A stretch of 64,000 nucleotides of DNA from Clostridia bacterium. Lineage in GTDB: Bacteria > Bacillota > Clostridia > Oscillospirales > Acutalibacteraceae. Every line of letters begins with the position of its first letter. The first letter of the stretch is position 1. Both the position numbers and the translations under genes were made by a program. Below the pieces are notes generated by a model, which saw only the letters and a list, made by a program, of their open reading frames with translations, did not search any database and was not told where the DNA came from. Shown here one piece after another: positions 14,453-21,985 of the stretch. The stretch is from assembly GCA_017461625.1 (NCBI GenBank), contig JAFTXJ010000002.1, forward strand, positions 1 through 64,000, given 5' to 3'.

Positions 14453-15919
14453 ATGAAAAAAGTTCTTGCTTTTGACTTTGGTGCTTCCAGCGGAAGAGCC
14501 ATTATCGGCTCATTTGATAACGGCAAAATCTCTTTGCAGGAAGTTCACCGCTTTTCAAATGACCCTGTTAAGGTGAACGGCACTCTTTATTGGGATGTTC
14601 TTCGTCTTTTGCACGAAATTAAGCAGGGTATTGTTAAGGCTAAAATTGCAGGCGGTTTTGACTCAATCGGTATTGATACCTGGGGCGTTGACTTCGGCCT
14701 TATTGACAAAGACGGTAGACTTCTTGAAAACCCTGTTCATTATCGTGATCCGAGAACAGCCGGCCTTGTTGAAGAGGCTTTTAAAACAATCCCTAAAGAA
14801 AAGCTTTATAACATCACCGGCATTCAGTTTATGGAGCTTAATACTCTTTTTCAGCTCATTTCTTTGCGCCGTCAAAGACCGGAGCTTCTTGAAAGAGCTG
14901 ATAAAATGCTCTTTATGCCTGACTTGCTTGCATACTTTTTAACAGGCAAAATGTGTGCTGAATATTCAATCGCTTCAACCTCACAGCTTATTGATATTGA
15001 AAATCGCACCTGGTCAAAGGAGCTTCTTGAAGCTTTTGATATTCCCGAAAGCCTTTTTGCTCCCATTGTTCAGCCGGGCACAGTTCTCGGTGAGCTTACC
15101 GATGAAATCTGTGAGGAGCTGGGTGTTGAAAAGGTTCCCGTAATTTCAGTTTGCGGTCACGATACTCAGTCGGCTATCACTGCCGTTCCTTGCCCCGAGG
15201 GTGATTTTGCGTTCCTTTCATCAGGAACATGGTCACTTTTCGGCACAGAGCTGAAAACCCCCATTGTTGATGAAACTTCACTTAAAATCAATATCACTAA
15301 CGAGGGCGGAATTGACGGAACAATCGGACTTCTCAAAAATATTATCGGCTTGTGGCTGATTCAGGAAAGTCGCCGTCAGTGGCAGCGTGAGGGTCAGGAT
15401 TATTCCTATGCAGAGCTTGAAAAGCTTGCTCTTAAAGAAGAGCCGTTTAAGTGCTTCATCGACCCTGATGCACCTGAATTTACACCCCAGGGCAATATCC
15501 CGAGAAGAGTTCAGGAATTCTGCAAAAAGACAGGTCAGTATGTTCCTCAGAGCGTTGGTGAAATTATGCGTTGTATCTATGAAAGCCTTGCAATGAAATA
15601 TCGCCTCACATTTGAAAAACTGTGCGATTGCACAAACAAGGATTACCCCGTAATCCACGTTATCGGCGGCGGAACAAAAGACGGACTTCTTTGTCAGATG
15701 ACTGCAAATTCCTGCGACAGAACAGTTAAAGCAGGTCCTATTGAAGCAACGGTTATGGGTAACGTTGCCGTTCAGTTTATGTCTGACGGAACAATTAAAG
15801 ACGTGCCCCATGCCCGTCAGGCAGTTGCCGACAGCGAAAGCCTTAAGGTATATAACCCCGAAAATGCCGAAGATTGGAAACAGGCATATCCGAGGTTTGT
15901 TGAAATTGCGAAATATTAA
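14453..15919 (+). CDS. rhaB: Rhamnulokinase-type FGGY sugar kinase
   Basis: This 488-aa FGGY-family kinase begins VLAFDFGASSGRAIIG (the phosphate-1 loop) and has GVDFGLID, a central CGHDTQSA motif, SSGTWSLFG and a C-terminal IGGGTKDGLLCQ adenosine site. The details (DFGASSGR, HRFSNDPVxxNGTLYWD) fit rhamnulokinase better than xylulokinase or glycerol kinase. It would phosphorylate L-rhamnulose, or L-fuculose, before aldol cleavage. The fucU neighbour leaves the substrate open between the two 6-deoxyketoses. AGGTGAG precedes the ATG. Transcription ends at the terminator that opens the first 114-bp direct repeat. Confidence 0.85.
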   Translation: MKKVLAFDFGASSGRAIIGSFDNGKISLQEVHRFSNDPVKVNGTLYWDVLRLLHEIKQGIVKAKIAGGFDSIGIDTWGVDFGLIDKDGRLLENPVHYRDPRTAGLVEEAFKTIPKEKLYNITGIQFMELNTLFQLISLRRQRPELLERADKMLFMPDLLAYFLTGKMCAEYSIASTSQLIDIENRTWSKELLEAFDIPESLFAPIVQPGTVLGELTDEICEELGVEKVPVISVCGHDTQSAITAVPCPEGDFAFLSSGTWSLFGTELKTPIVDETSLKINITNEGGIDGTIGLLKNIIGLWLIQESRRQWQREGQDYSYAELEKLALKEEPFKCFIDPDAPEFTPQGNIPRRVQEFCKKTGQYVPQSVGEIMRCIYESLAMKYRLTFEKLCDCTNKDYPVIHVIGGGTKDGLLCQMTANSCDRTVKAGPIEATVMGNVAVQFMSDGTIKDVPHARQAVADSESLKVYNPENAEDWKQAYPRFVEIAKY

Positions 15920-15932
15920 AATAAGATTAAAT

Positions 15933-16046
15933 AAAGCTGTCCTTCGGGGCAGCTTTTGTTATTGTCAGCACCGTAGGGGCGCCCATCGGGCGTCCGTCAA
16001 ATTAAAGCTATTAAAACGGACTGCCAATGGTAGCCCCTACGAGCTT
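15933..16046. repeat. 114-bp direct repeat, copy A (terminator plus intergenic element)
   Basis: The first 25 bp are a terminator hairpin (AAAGCTGTCC-TTCG-GGGCAGCTTT) that ends the rhaB unit. The rest is an element bounded by CCGTAGGGGC and GCCCCTACGA, enclosing the stems GCCC-ATC-GGGC, GTCCGT/ACGGAC and the TGCCAATGGTA region. By eye, copy B (18445-18558) differs at only three positions. A further hairpin, GGTCGGG/CCCGACC, lies just downstream at about 16077-16099. Confidence 0.9.
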
Positions 16047-16103
16047 GTTAGAGGAAGACTTATTGTGGATAAAAAACGGTCGGGCACAGAGACCCGACCT
16101 TAC

Positions 16104-16147
16104 AAATAAAAAAATAGCAGTGTCGTCTTTTTCTCGACACTGCTATT
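16104..16147 (-). terminator. Terminator of the XRE gene
   Basis: On the minus strand AATAGCAGTGTCG - AGAAAAAGA - CGACACTGCTATT is followed by a T-rich run; the hairpin includes the stop codon of the gene. Confidence 0.85.
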
Positions 16148-16352
16148 CTTTAACGTGTTTTAAAATGTCTTCAACTTCACAGTCTAAGGTATAGCAAAGA
16201 GCGTCAAGCGTTTTTGTGCTGATTGCTTCACCGTGCTTAATTCTGTGAATTGTGTTCGCAGAAAAGCCTTCTTTATAAATCAGTTGATACTCTGTAATAT
16301 TTTTCTTAAAAAGAGTTTCGTAAAATGGCTTATAGCTAATCATTTTAATCAC
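16143..16352 (-). CDS. XRE-family (YozG-like) helix-turn-helix regulator
   Basis: This protein of up to 69 aa is one small Cro/C1-type helix-turn-helix domain of the short class: YKPFYETLFKKNITEYQLIYK, SANTIHRIKHGEAISTKTLD, then CYTLDCEVEDILKHV. Either ATG 16352 or ATG 16343 could start it. It diverges from a strongly promoted surface-protein gene; a perfect palindrome (16426-16447) in between is a candidate binding site, so it may control that gene. Both genes lie between two copies of a 114-bp direct repeat, as if carried together. Confidence 0.8.
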   Translation of the reverse strand: MIKMISYKPFYETLFKKNITEYQLIYKEGFSANTIHRIKHGEAISTKTLDALCYTLDCEVEDILKHVKE

Positions 16353-16379
16353 CGATTAAATTTTAACATACTCAAACTC

Positions 16380-16408
16380 TTGACAATACTCAAAACATTG
16401 ACTATAAT
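16380..16408 (+). promoter_or_regulatory. Strong promoter of the surface-protein gene
   Basis: TTGACA (16380-16385), exactly 17 bp, and TATAAT (16403-16408) are both perfect consensus hexamers. ACTCAAA-type repeats flank the -35. Confidence 0.85.
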
Positions 16409-16425
16409 AGTTTATGCTCAATATT

Positions 16426-16447
16426 TTAACTATATACATATAGTTAA
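16426..16447. promoter_or_regulatory. Perfect palindrome downstream of the promoter
   Basis: TTAACTATAT - AC - ATATAGTTAA has two perfect 10-bp arms and lies about 18-39 bp after the -10, in the transcribed leader. It may be an operator for the divergent XRE protein or an RNA hairpin protecting the message 5' end. Confidence 0.6.
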
Positions 16448-16469
16448 ACAAAAAGAAAGGGGTAAATTT

Positions 16470-18422
16470 ATGAAAAAATTTTTGGCAATTTTATTAGTGT
16501 TAGTTATGGTTATGGGTATTGCACCAATGGCCATGGCGGCAACTGTAAACGAAAGTGAATCAAATGACAGCTATTCAACAGCAGATACATTTGCACTTAA
16601 TAGTACAGTTCGAGGAAAAATGGAAGATTATGACGATGCGGACTATTATAAAATTATTGCTAGTACAAATGGTAAGCTTTCTATTACATTCAATCACATA
16701 TATTCAGGCAAGGATAACAGTTGGTACGTAACAATTTACTATTATGCGAATAATGTTTACAATGAGCTTTCAAATACATCAATAAGCTTGAGAGACAGTG
16801 AATCTGTTACACTTCCTATGGTAGGCTCAGTTGCAAATGGTGTGTACTATATAAAAGTGACAAATGGATTTTATGAGCCTGTTGGAGTAGAATACAGTAT
16901 TAAAAATACTTTTGTTTCGAGCAATTATATAGAAAGAGAAACTAATGAAACATATGCAACGTCAACCGTTATGTCAACAGATAAGGAATATATCGGTACA
17001 ATGAGTCGCCATAACGATTGTGATTATTACAAATTAACAGCGCCGTCAAACGGAAAACTTTCATTTACATTTAATCACACATATTCAGATAACAATAACA
17101 GTTGGTATGTAACAATTTACTATTATACGAATAACACTTACAACGAGCTTTCAAATGCATCAATAGGTATGAGGGATAGTGAATCTATTACTCTTCCTAC
17201 GGTGGGTACAGTCGCAAATGGAGTATACTATATAAAAGTAACAAATGGATTTTATGAGCCTGTTGGAGTAGAATACAGTATTGAAAATTCATTTATTCCG
17301 ACCGAAAACTTTGAAAAAGAAATAAATAATACCTATACGAATGCAACTGTAACTAATTTAGGTGTTGAAATGGGAGGTTGTATAAATAGTTCCGAGGATA
17401 TTGATTTATTTAAAATTGTTTCAACTTCAACTCAAAGTATTCCTGTGATATTCAATCATAAATATGAAGATAAAGGCGGGTATTGGTATATTTGCATATA
17501 CAAATATAGCGATGGCAAGTATACAGAACTTAAAGAAGACAGTGTTTATAGAGATCATACAACCGAAAGCAAAGAAATATATTCTATATCAGCAGAAAAA
17601 AATGGTGTTTATTACATAAAAATTGAAAATGGATTTTATGATGCAATCGGTAGTGACTATTCTTTTGTAGCAGGAACTAAAACTTCAACAATCCATACCG
17701 TAACCTACAACGCCAACGGTGGCAGTGTGTCTCCGTCAAGTGCAAATGTAGTTTCAGGTAACTCCGTAATACTTCCTACACCTACTAAATCTTACACGAT
17801 TTCATATTATGCAAATGGTGGTAGCGGTGCACCGTCTTCTCAGAAGATTAATGTAACATGTAAAGGCTGGTCAACAAGCAGTGCAACAAGTGCATCATAT
17901 TCATGCGGTGCATCATATAAACCAACAGCTAATACAACCTTGTATGCTGTGTGGAATACATCGGCAAATGCCAATTTGTCCCAGACAAAGCCTTCTCGCA
18001 GCGGATATACTTTCCTCGGCTGGTCAACAAACAGTAACGCAACAAGCGTATCATATGCAGCGGGTAACGGCGTAACTGTTTCAGGCAATGTAAGTCTTTA
18101 TGCAGTATGGCAGAAAAATCAGATTCAGGAACCGGAACAGCCCCAGATCCCTCAGATTGAATATAAAACAATCTTTATGAATTATAAAGATACATATAAA
18201 ATTACAGTTGAAGGTTTTACTGCGACAAGGTTTGTTTCAGAAGATGATTCAATTGTTTCAGTTGATTCAGAGGGTAATGTAAGATCGAATTCAACAGGAT
18301 CATCAGACATTTATGTTTATGATTCAAATGGTGACGTAAGAGTTGTTTATACATTTGAGGTTGAGTATACCTTCTGGCAGTGGATAATCGTTATTCTTCT
18401 CTTTGGGTGGATATGGTATTAA
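16470..18422 (+). CDS. Cell-surface protein with PPC-like and Listeria-Bacteroides repeats
   Basis: This 650-aa exported protein has a signal peptide (MKKFLAILLVLVMVMG, cut after AMA near residue 26), three beta-sandwich repeats of about 120 aa resembling bacterial pre-peptidase C-terminal (PPC) domains (about 28-400; NESNDSYSTAD then DADYYKI, each ending NGVYYIKVTNGFY-like), two or three InlB-type Flg_new repeats (about 408-560; YNANGGS and GYTFLGWST), a Big-like domain and a C-terminal aromatic hydrophobic tail (about 634-650, FWQWIIVILLFGWIWY). GAAAGGGG precedes ATG 16470. There is no LPXTG, so the tail is the likely anchor. The DNA of this gene is visibly more AT-rich than its neighbours. 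An adhesin or glycan-binding role is inference. Confidence 0.85.
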   Translation: MKKFLAILLVLVMVMGIAPMAMAATVNESESNDSYSTADTFALNSTVRGKMEDYDDADYYKIIASTNGKLSITFNHIYSGKDNSWYVTIYYYANNVYNELSNTSISLRDSESVTLPMVGSVANGVYYIKVTNGFYEPVGVEYSIKNTFVSSNYIERETNETYATSTVMSTDKEYIGTMSRHNDCDYYKLTAPSNGKLSFTFNHTYSDNNNSWYVTIYYYTNNTYNELSNASIGMRDSESITLPTVGTVANGVYYIKVTNGFYEPVGVEYSIENSFIPTENFEKEINNTYTNATVTNLGVEMGGCINSSEDIDLFKIVSTSTQSIPVIFNHKYEDKGGYWYICIYKYSDGKYTELKEDSVYRDHTTESKEIYSISAEKNGVYYIKIENGFYDAIGSDYSFVAGTKTSTIHTVTYNANGGSVSPSSANVVSGNSVILPTPTKSYTISYYANGGSGAPSSQKINVTCKGWSTSSATSASYSCGASYKPTANTTLYAVWNTSANANLSQTKPSRSGYTFLGWSTNSNATSVSYAAGNGVTVSGNVSLYAVWQKNQIQEPEQPQIPQIEYKTIFMNYKDTYKITVEGFTATRFVSEDDSIVSVDSEGNVRSNSTGSSDIYVYDSNGDVRVVYTFEVEYTFWQWIIVILLFGWIWY

Positions 18423-18444
18423 TAATATAACAAAATAATTCGGC

Positions 18445-18558
18445 AAAGCTGTCCTTCGGGGCAGCTTTTGTTATTATCAGCACCGTAGGGGCGCCCATCG
18501 GGCGTCCGTCAAATTAAAGCTATTAAAACGGACTGCCAATGGCAGCCCCTACGGGCTT
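18445..18558. repeat. 114-bp direct repeat, copy B
   Basis: This is the second copy of 15933-16046, again opening with a UUCG-capped terminator that ends the preceding gene and continuing with the element bounded by CCGTAGGGGC and GCCCCTACGG. Sequences outside the 114 bp do not match copy A. No gene lies in 18423-18751 apart from repeats and a promoter. Confidence 0.9.
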
Positions 18559-18566
18559 TATGTAAC

Positions 18567-18620
18567 AAGCCTCACCTTGTCAGGGGAGGTGGCATTTTCA
18601 AAAGAAAATGACGGAGGGGT
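18567..18620. repeat. Half copy of intergenic repeat family 1
   Basis: GCCTCACCTTGTCAGGGGAG followed by GTGGCATTTTC and GACGGAGGGG matches the left half of the elements at 1-148 and 23105-23219; the right arm is absent. Confidence 0.65.
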
Positions 18621-18751
18621 AGTCAGAATCAGGAGAATCTTTCCGTTATCATAAAAACGAAGACAGCTTTATTTTATATTTAAAATGTGATATAATGAAA
18701 CGGATAAAGCAAATTCAGATAACAGCATAACTAAAAAGGAGATATTTTGAA

Positions 18752-19381
18752 ATGAAAACTTTTTTATTTCAGGGGGATTCAATAACAGATGCCAACAGAG
18801 TTGACGATAATCAGGATAGTTTTGGCTTGGGTTGCGGATATGCATTCCTTCTTGCTGCTGAGATTGAAAAACAACGTAAGGGCGAAATTAAATTTGTCAA
18901 CCGTGGTGACAGTGGGGACAGAATCACCGATGTTTATGCAAGAATAAAGGAAGATATAATAAATCTGAAGCCCGATTATATGTCGCTTCTCATAGGTGTT
19001 AACGATGTTTCTCACGAGCTGACAATGGGCTGCGGTGTAGGTCCTCTCAAATTCAAAAAGATTTATAAAATGCTTATTGAAGAAATTACGGAAAGTCTGC
19101 CACAGATTAAAATCATTATTTTAGAGCCGTTTGTTTTAAAAGGTTCTGCCACAGAAAAATTATGGGACGGATTTAATACCGAAGTGAGAAAGCTTGCGAA
19201 GGTAGCCGAAGAAATAGCCGAAGAATATAATTTAAGCTTTGTACCCCTTCAGGAAGAATTTGACAAGGCTTCATCTGACGGTGACACAAGATATTGGAGC
19301 GTTGACGGTATACACCCCACCTCTGCAGGGCATCAGCTTATTAAAGAAGAATTGCAGAAAGCTGTTGAGGGCCTTATTTAA
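18752..19381 (+). CDS. SGNH/GDSL-type esterase or acylhydrolase
   Basis: This 209-aa protein has the four SGNH blocks: FQGDSITD with the nucleophile Ser, a Gly in RGDSGDRI, GVNDVSHE with the catalytic Asn, and DGIHPTSAGH with the Asp-His pair. It has no signal peptide, so it is cytoplasmic. Such enzymes remove acetyl or other acyl groups from sugars or lipids. AAGGAG lies 9 nt before ATG 18752, and a promoter-like TATAAT is at 18691-18696. It is a single gene with no functional hint from its neighbours. Confidence 0.9.
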   Translation: MKTFLFQGDSITDANRVDDNQDSFGLGCGYAFLLAAEIEKQRKGEIKFVNRGDSGDRITDVYARIKEDIINLKPDYMSLLIGVNDVSHELTMGCGVGPLKFKKIYKMLIEEITESLPQIKIIILEPFVLKGSATEKLWDGFNTEVRKLAKVAEEIAEEYNLSFVPLQEEFDKASSDGDTRYWSVDGIHPTSAGHQLIKEELQKAVEGLI

Positions 19382-19425
19382 AATATCAGCAGTTTCATTC
19401 TTCGACAAAAAATTAACAAAACCCC

Positions 19426-19454
19426 TTGATTATACTTTTGCTAAAGTGTATAAT
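19426..19454 (+). promoter_or_regulatory. Promoter of the aconitase-X pair
   Basis: TTGATT (19426-19431), a 17-bp spacer and a perfect TATAAT (19449-19454) lie about 57 bp before the large-subunit start, which has AGGAGG before it. Confidence 0.7.
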
Positions 19455-19510
19455 TATTTGTGAATTTAAATGCTCGTGTAAACGGGCGTTAAAACATAGG
19501 AGGTAATACT

Positions 19511-20797
19511 ATGAACTACAATATGCAGCTCACCCCCGATGAAGTTGAAATTCTCAACGGCTCCAAGGGTGAAGCAATGGCAAAGGTTATGAAAACCCTT
19601 GTTATGTACGGTGATGCTTTCGGCGCAACTAAAATGGTTCCCGTAACAAGCAAAATGGGTCACCTTGTTACAAGCTTCGGTCTTAAGGTTATGAGCCCTG
19701 TTTATGATCTTATGGATAAGCTTATTGACGGCGGTGCTCTTTCAGCTCAGAAATTCTCAGTTGACCCCAAGCCCGTTGACCCCAATGTTCCCTCAAGCTT
19801 TCTTAAAAATATCGTTTTCAACAAGTTTATGTATTCTATGCAGGATAACTACGATGCTCAGCTTCGTAAGCTCGGCCTTGTTGATGACAAATCATATACC
19901 TGCACCTGCTATATGGACGAAGTAGGCAACATACCCAACAAGGGTGAGGTTCTCTCATGGGCAGAAAGCTCAGCTGTTGTTTATGCTAACTCTGTTCTCG
20001 GTGCAAGATGTAACCGTAACTCAGGTATCATCGAGCTTTTCGGCTCAATCGTTGGCAAAGTTCCTTATTTTGGTCTTGTTACTGACGAAGGCAGAAAGGC
20101 TACCTGGATTATCGAAGTTAAAACAACCAAAAAGCCCGAAGCTCAGGTTCTCGGTTCAGCTATCGGTATGAAGGTTATGGAAGATGTTCCTTTTGTTAAG
20201 GGTCTTGATAAGTGGATCGGCACAACTCTTGACGGTGACACAAAGGCATATCTTAAGGACTTTGGTGCTGCCACAGCTTCAAACGGTGCTGTTGGTCTTT
20301 ATCATATTGAAAATCTTACTCCCGAAGCAGTTGAACAGGGTGAAAGCCTTGTTGCAGAGGGTGCAAAGGTTTATGTTATTGATGATGCAGAGCTTGAAAG
20401 AGTTAAGGCAAGCTATCCTGTTATGTGGAAAGATAAGAATGCAACACCTAAGCTTTGCTTCGTAGGCTGCCCCCACCTTTCACACGCTCAGCTTGTTGAG
20501 TGGACTGACAACGTTGTTGCAGGTCTTAAGAAAAACGGCCTCAAGAAGGTTTCAATCCCCACAGTTTTCACAGCTGCTCCTGCAGTTATTGAAGAGTTTA
20601 ACAAAACTCCTTATGCTAAAAAGCTTAAGGATACAGGCGTTGTTCTCAGCTACATCTGCCCTCTTATGTATATGAACAATCCTCTTGCTAAGAAGATGCC
20701 CGTAATCACAAACTCCAACAAGCTCAGAACATACACAACTTCACGCTATTATACAAGTGCTGAAATTCTTGATATCATCACAAAGGAGGCAAAGTAA
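19511..20797 (+). CDS. Aconitase X catalytic subunit (AcnX large, DUF521)
   Basis: This 428-aa protein is the large component of the aconitase X family: an N-terminal LTPDEVEILNGSKGEAMAKVM, YTCTCYMDEVGNIP, ANSVLGARCNRNSG with Fe-S ligand Cys residues, and FVGCPHLSHAQL. AcnX enzymes are hydro-lyases; known members are archaeal mevalonate-5-phosphate dehydratase and bacterial cis-3-hydroxy-L-proline dehydratase. Here the subunits are split, as in archaea, with the small subunit starting 1 bp after the stop. No proline-catabolism or mevalonate gene is adjacent, so the substrate is open. Confidence 0.9.
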   Translation: MNYNMQLTPDEVEILNGSKGEAMAKVMKTLVMYGDAFGATKMVPVTSKMGHLVTSFGLKVMSPVYDLMDKLIDGGALSAQKFSVDPKPVDPNVPSSFLKNIVFNKFMYSMQDNYDAQLRKLGLVDDKSYTCTCYMDEVGNIPNKGEVLSWAESSAVVYANSVLGARCNRNSGIIELFGSIVGKVPYFGLVTDEGRKATWIIEVKTTKKPEAQVLGSAIGMKVMEDVPFVKGLDKWIGTTLDGDTKAYLKDFGAATASNGAVGLYHIENLTPEAVEQGESLVAEGAKVYVIDDAELERVKASYPVMWKDKNATPKLCFVGCPHLSHAQLVEWTDNVVAGLKKNGLKKVSIPTVFTAAPAVIEEFNKTPYAKKLKDTGVVLSYICPLMYMNNPLAKKMPVITNSNKLRTYTTSRYYTSAEILDIITKEAK

Positions 20798-20798
20798 G

Positions 20799-21239
20799 AT
20801 GAAACAATTTAAAGGTAGACCTGTTGTAGCAGGTAAATGCACAGCTAACGCTCTTGTTTCTCACGGCGGTTTCAACACACTTGCTTCTTTCCAGAACGCA
20901 CTCCAGTTTGGTGATAAGCAGGCAAAATGCGGCGACCAGAACAACCCCGACCTTTACGGCAAGCCAATGGTAGGCACAGCTCTTTGCCTTCCTCAGACAA
21001 TCGGCTCAACCACAGGCGGCATGGTTCTTTATTGCGCAAAGGTTATGGAGAGAAACCCTGCTTGCATGCTTTTCTCAGAGCATATTGACTCACTTGCTGC
21101 TGCAGGTGCAGTTATCGGTGCTGTTTGGACCGATAACCCCATGCCTGTTATCGACTGCCTCGGTGATGAATTCCTTAACTACGTTAAAGACGGAATGAAA
21201 ATCACAATCGCAGAAGACGGCACAGTTACAGTTGACTAA
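20799..21239 (+). CDS. Aconitase X swivel subunit (AcnX small, DUF126)
   Basis: This 146-aa partner of the preceding gene starts FKGRPVVAGKCTANALVSHGGFN and has PQTIGSTTGGMVLY and AAGAVIGAVWTD, the DUF126 swivel-domain pattern whose Ser (in GSTTGG) helps bind substrate. ATG 20799 is set by AGGAGG 10 nt upstream, inside the end of the large-subunit gene. The two proteins should form a heterodimer. A terminator follows. Confidence 0.9.
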   Translation: MKQFKGRPVVAGKCTANALVSHGGFNTLASFQNALQFGDKQAKCGDQNNPDLYGKPMVGTALCLPQTIGSTTGGMVLYCAKVMERNPACMLFSEHIDSLAAAGAVIGAVWTDNPMPVIDCLGDEFLNYVKDGMKITIAEDGTVTVD

Positions 21240-21251
21240 TTGAATTTTTAA

Positions 21252-21279
21252 AAGCGGCCTGTTTTCAGGTCGCTTTTTC
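21252..21279 (+). terminator. Terminator after the aconitase-X pair
   Basis: AAGCGGCCTG - TTTT - CAGGTCGCTT followed by TTT; one G-T pair in the stem. Confidence 0.8.
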
Positions 21280-21308
21280 TTGCTTTTAATAAAAACATTG
21301 TGTATAAT
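21280..21308 (+). promoter_or_regulatory. Promoter of the small membrane-protein gene
   Basis: TTGCTT (21280-21285), 17 bp, TATAAT (21303-21308). It begins inside the T-run of the preceding terminator. Confidence 0.6.
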
Positions 21309-21331
21309 TGCATTTGGAAAGCAGGTGCACT

Positions 21332-21967
21332 ATGGCAATTAAAATAGAAAACAGAACCGAAGATGATATTATCATCACTTGCTTCGGCAAAGAAACAGAA
21401 ATACCCGACGGTGAAGATGCTGTTTTTAACTCTGACGGCAGATTTACACTCACGGTTAAAAGAAAAAGAATCCCCGAAATGGTAAAGGCGGCAAAAAAGA
21501 AGCTTCCCATTTATGAGGAGGACGCAACCCCAGCCAGCCACATTCAGTTGAGGGGTGAGTTTGAAATTGAGCCGAATTCATCAAAGACGGTGGTCACTCT
21601 TGCCAACACTGCAAGGCTTGTTGATACTTTGCACGAGGATGCAATTTTTGTAGGCTACAAGGCAGCGATTGCAGGGGGCAAAGTGGTTGAATACAAAGAA
21701 ATTTTTAACGACGAAAAGGTAAAAAAAGAGTATAAAAAAAAGCAGCTTTTAAACACAATTTTTCCTGTGGGCACTGTGGGAATAGGCTTGATTTTGCTTG
21801 GTATTTATTGCCTGATTTTTGCTTATGGCGGTAACCCTGTGAACTTTTTCGGCAATAAGATAGATATGCTTTATTCAGGCACTATGACTGCTGCAGGTGT
21901 GCTTGTAACAGGTGTGTTTGTTTCAAATGTTATCAAAATCCTGAAAAGGATTAAAGAATACAGTTAA
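21332..21967 (+). CDS. Hypothetical protein with two membrane segments
   Basis: This 211-aa protein of unknown function has an N-terminal soluble, beta-rich domain (residues 1-130, IENRTEDDIIITCFG and EIPDGEDAVF), a charged stretch with many Lys, and two membrane helices near 145-168 and 185-203. I use ATG 21332, after AGGTG; an in-frame start at 21308 lies on the promoter -10. It is followed by a Gfo/Idh/MocA gene after 18 bp, so the two may share a transcript, but no shared function is evident. Confidence 0.75.
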   Translation: MAIKIENRTEDDIIITCFGKETEIPDGEDAVFNSDGRFTLTVKRKRIPEMVKAAKKKLPIYEEDATPASHIQLRGEFEIEPNSSKTVVTLANTARLVDTLHEDAIFVGYKAAIAGGKVVEYKEIFNDEKVKKEYKKKQLLNTIFPVGTVGIGLILLGIYCLIFAYGGNPVNFFGNKIDMLYSGTMTAAGVLVTGVFVSNVIKILKRIKEYS

Positions 21968-21985
21968 CTCCGGGAGGAAAACAAA

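Noticed and set aside
16470-17690. Tandem DNA repeat array
   Set aside because: The repeated stretches are parts of three encoded beta-sandwich domains within one gene, with diverged sequence between them.
18423-18751. Possible gene in the 329-bp gap
   Set aside because: The gap is filled by two repeat elements, a terminator and a promoter; no frame has a ribosome binding site.
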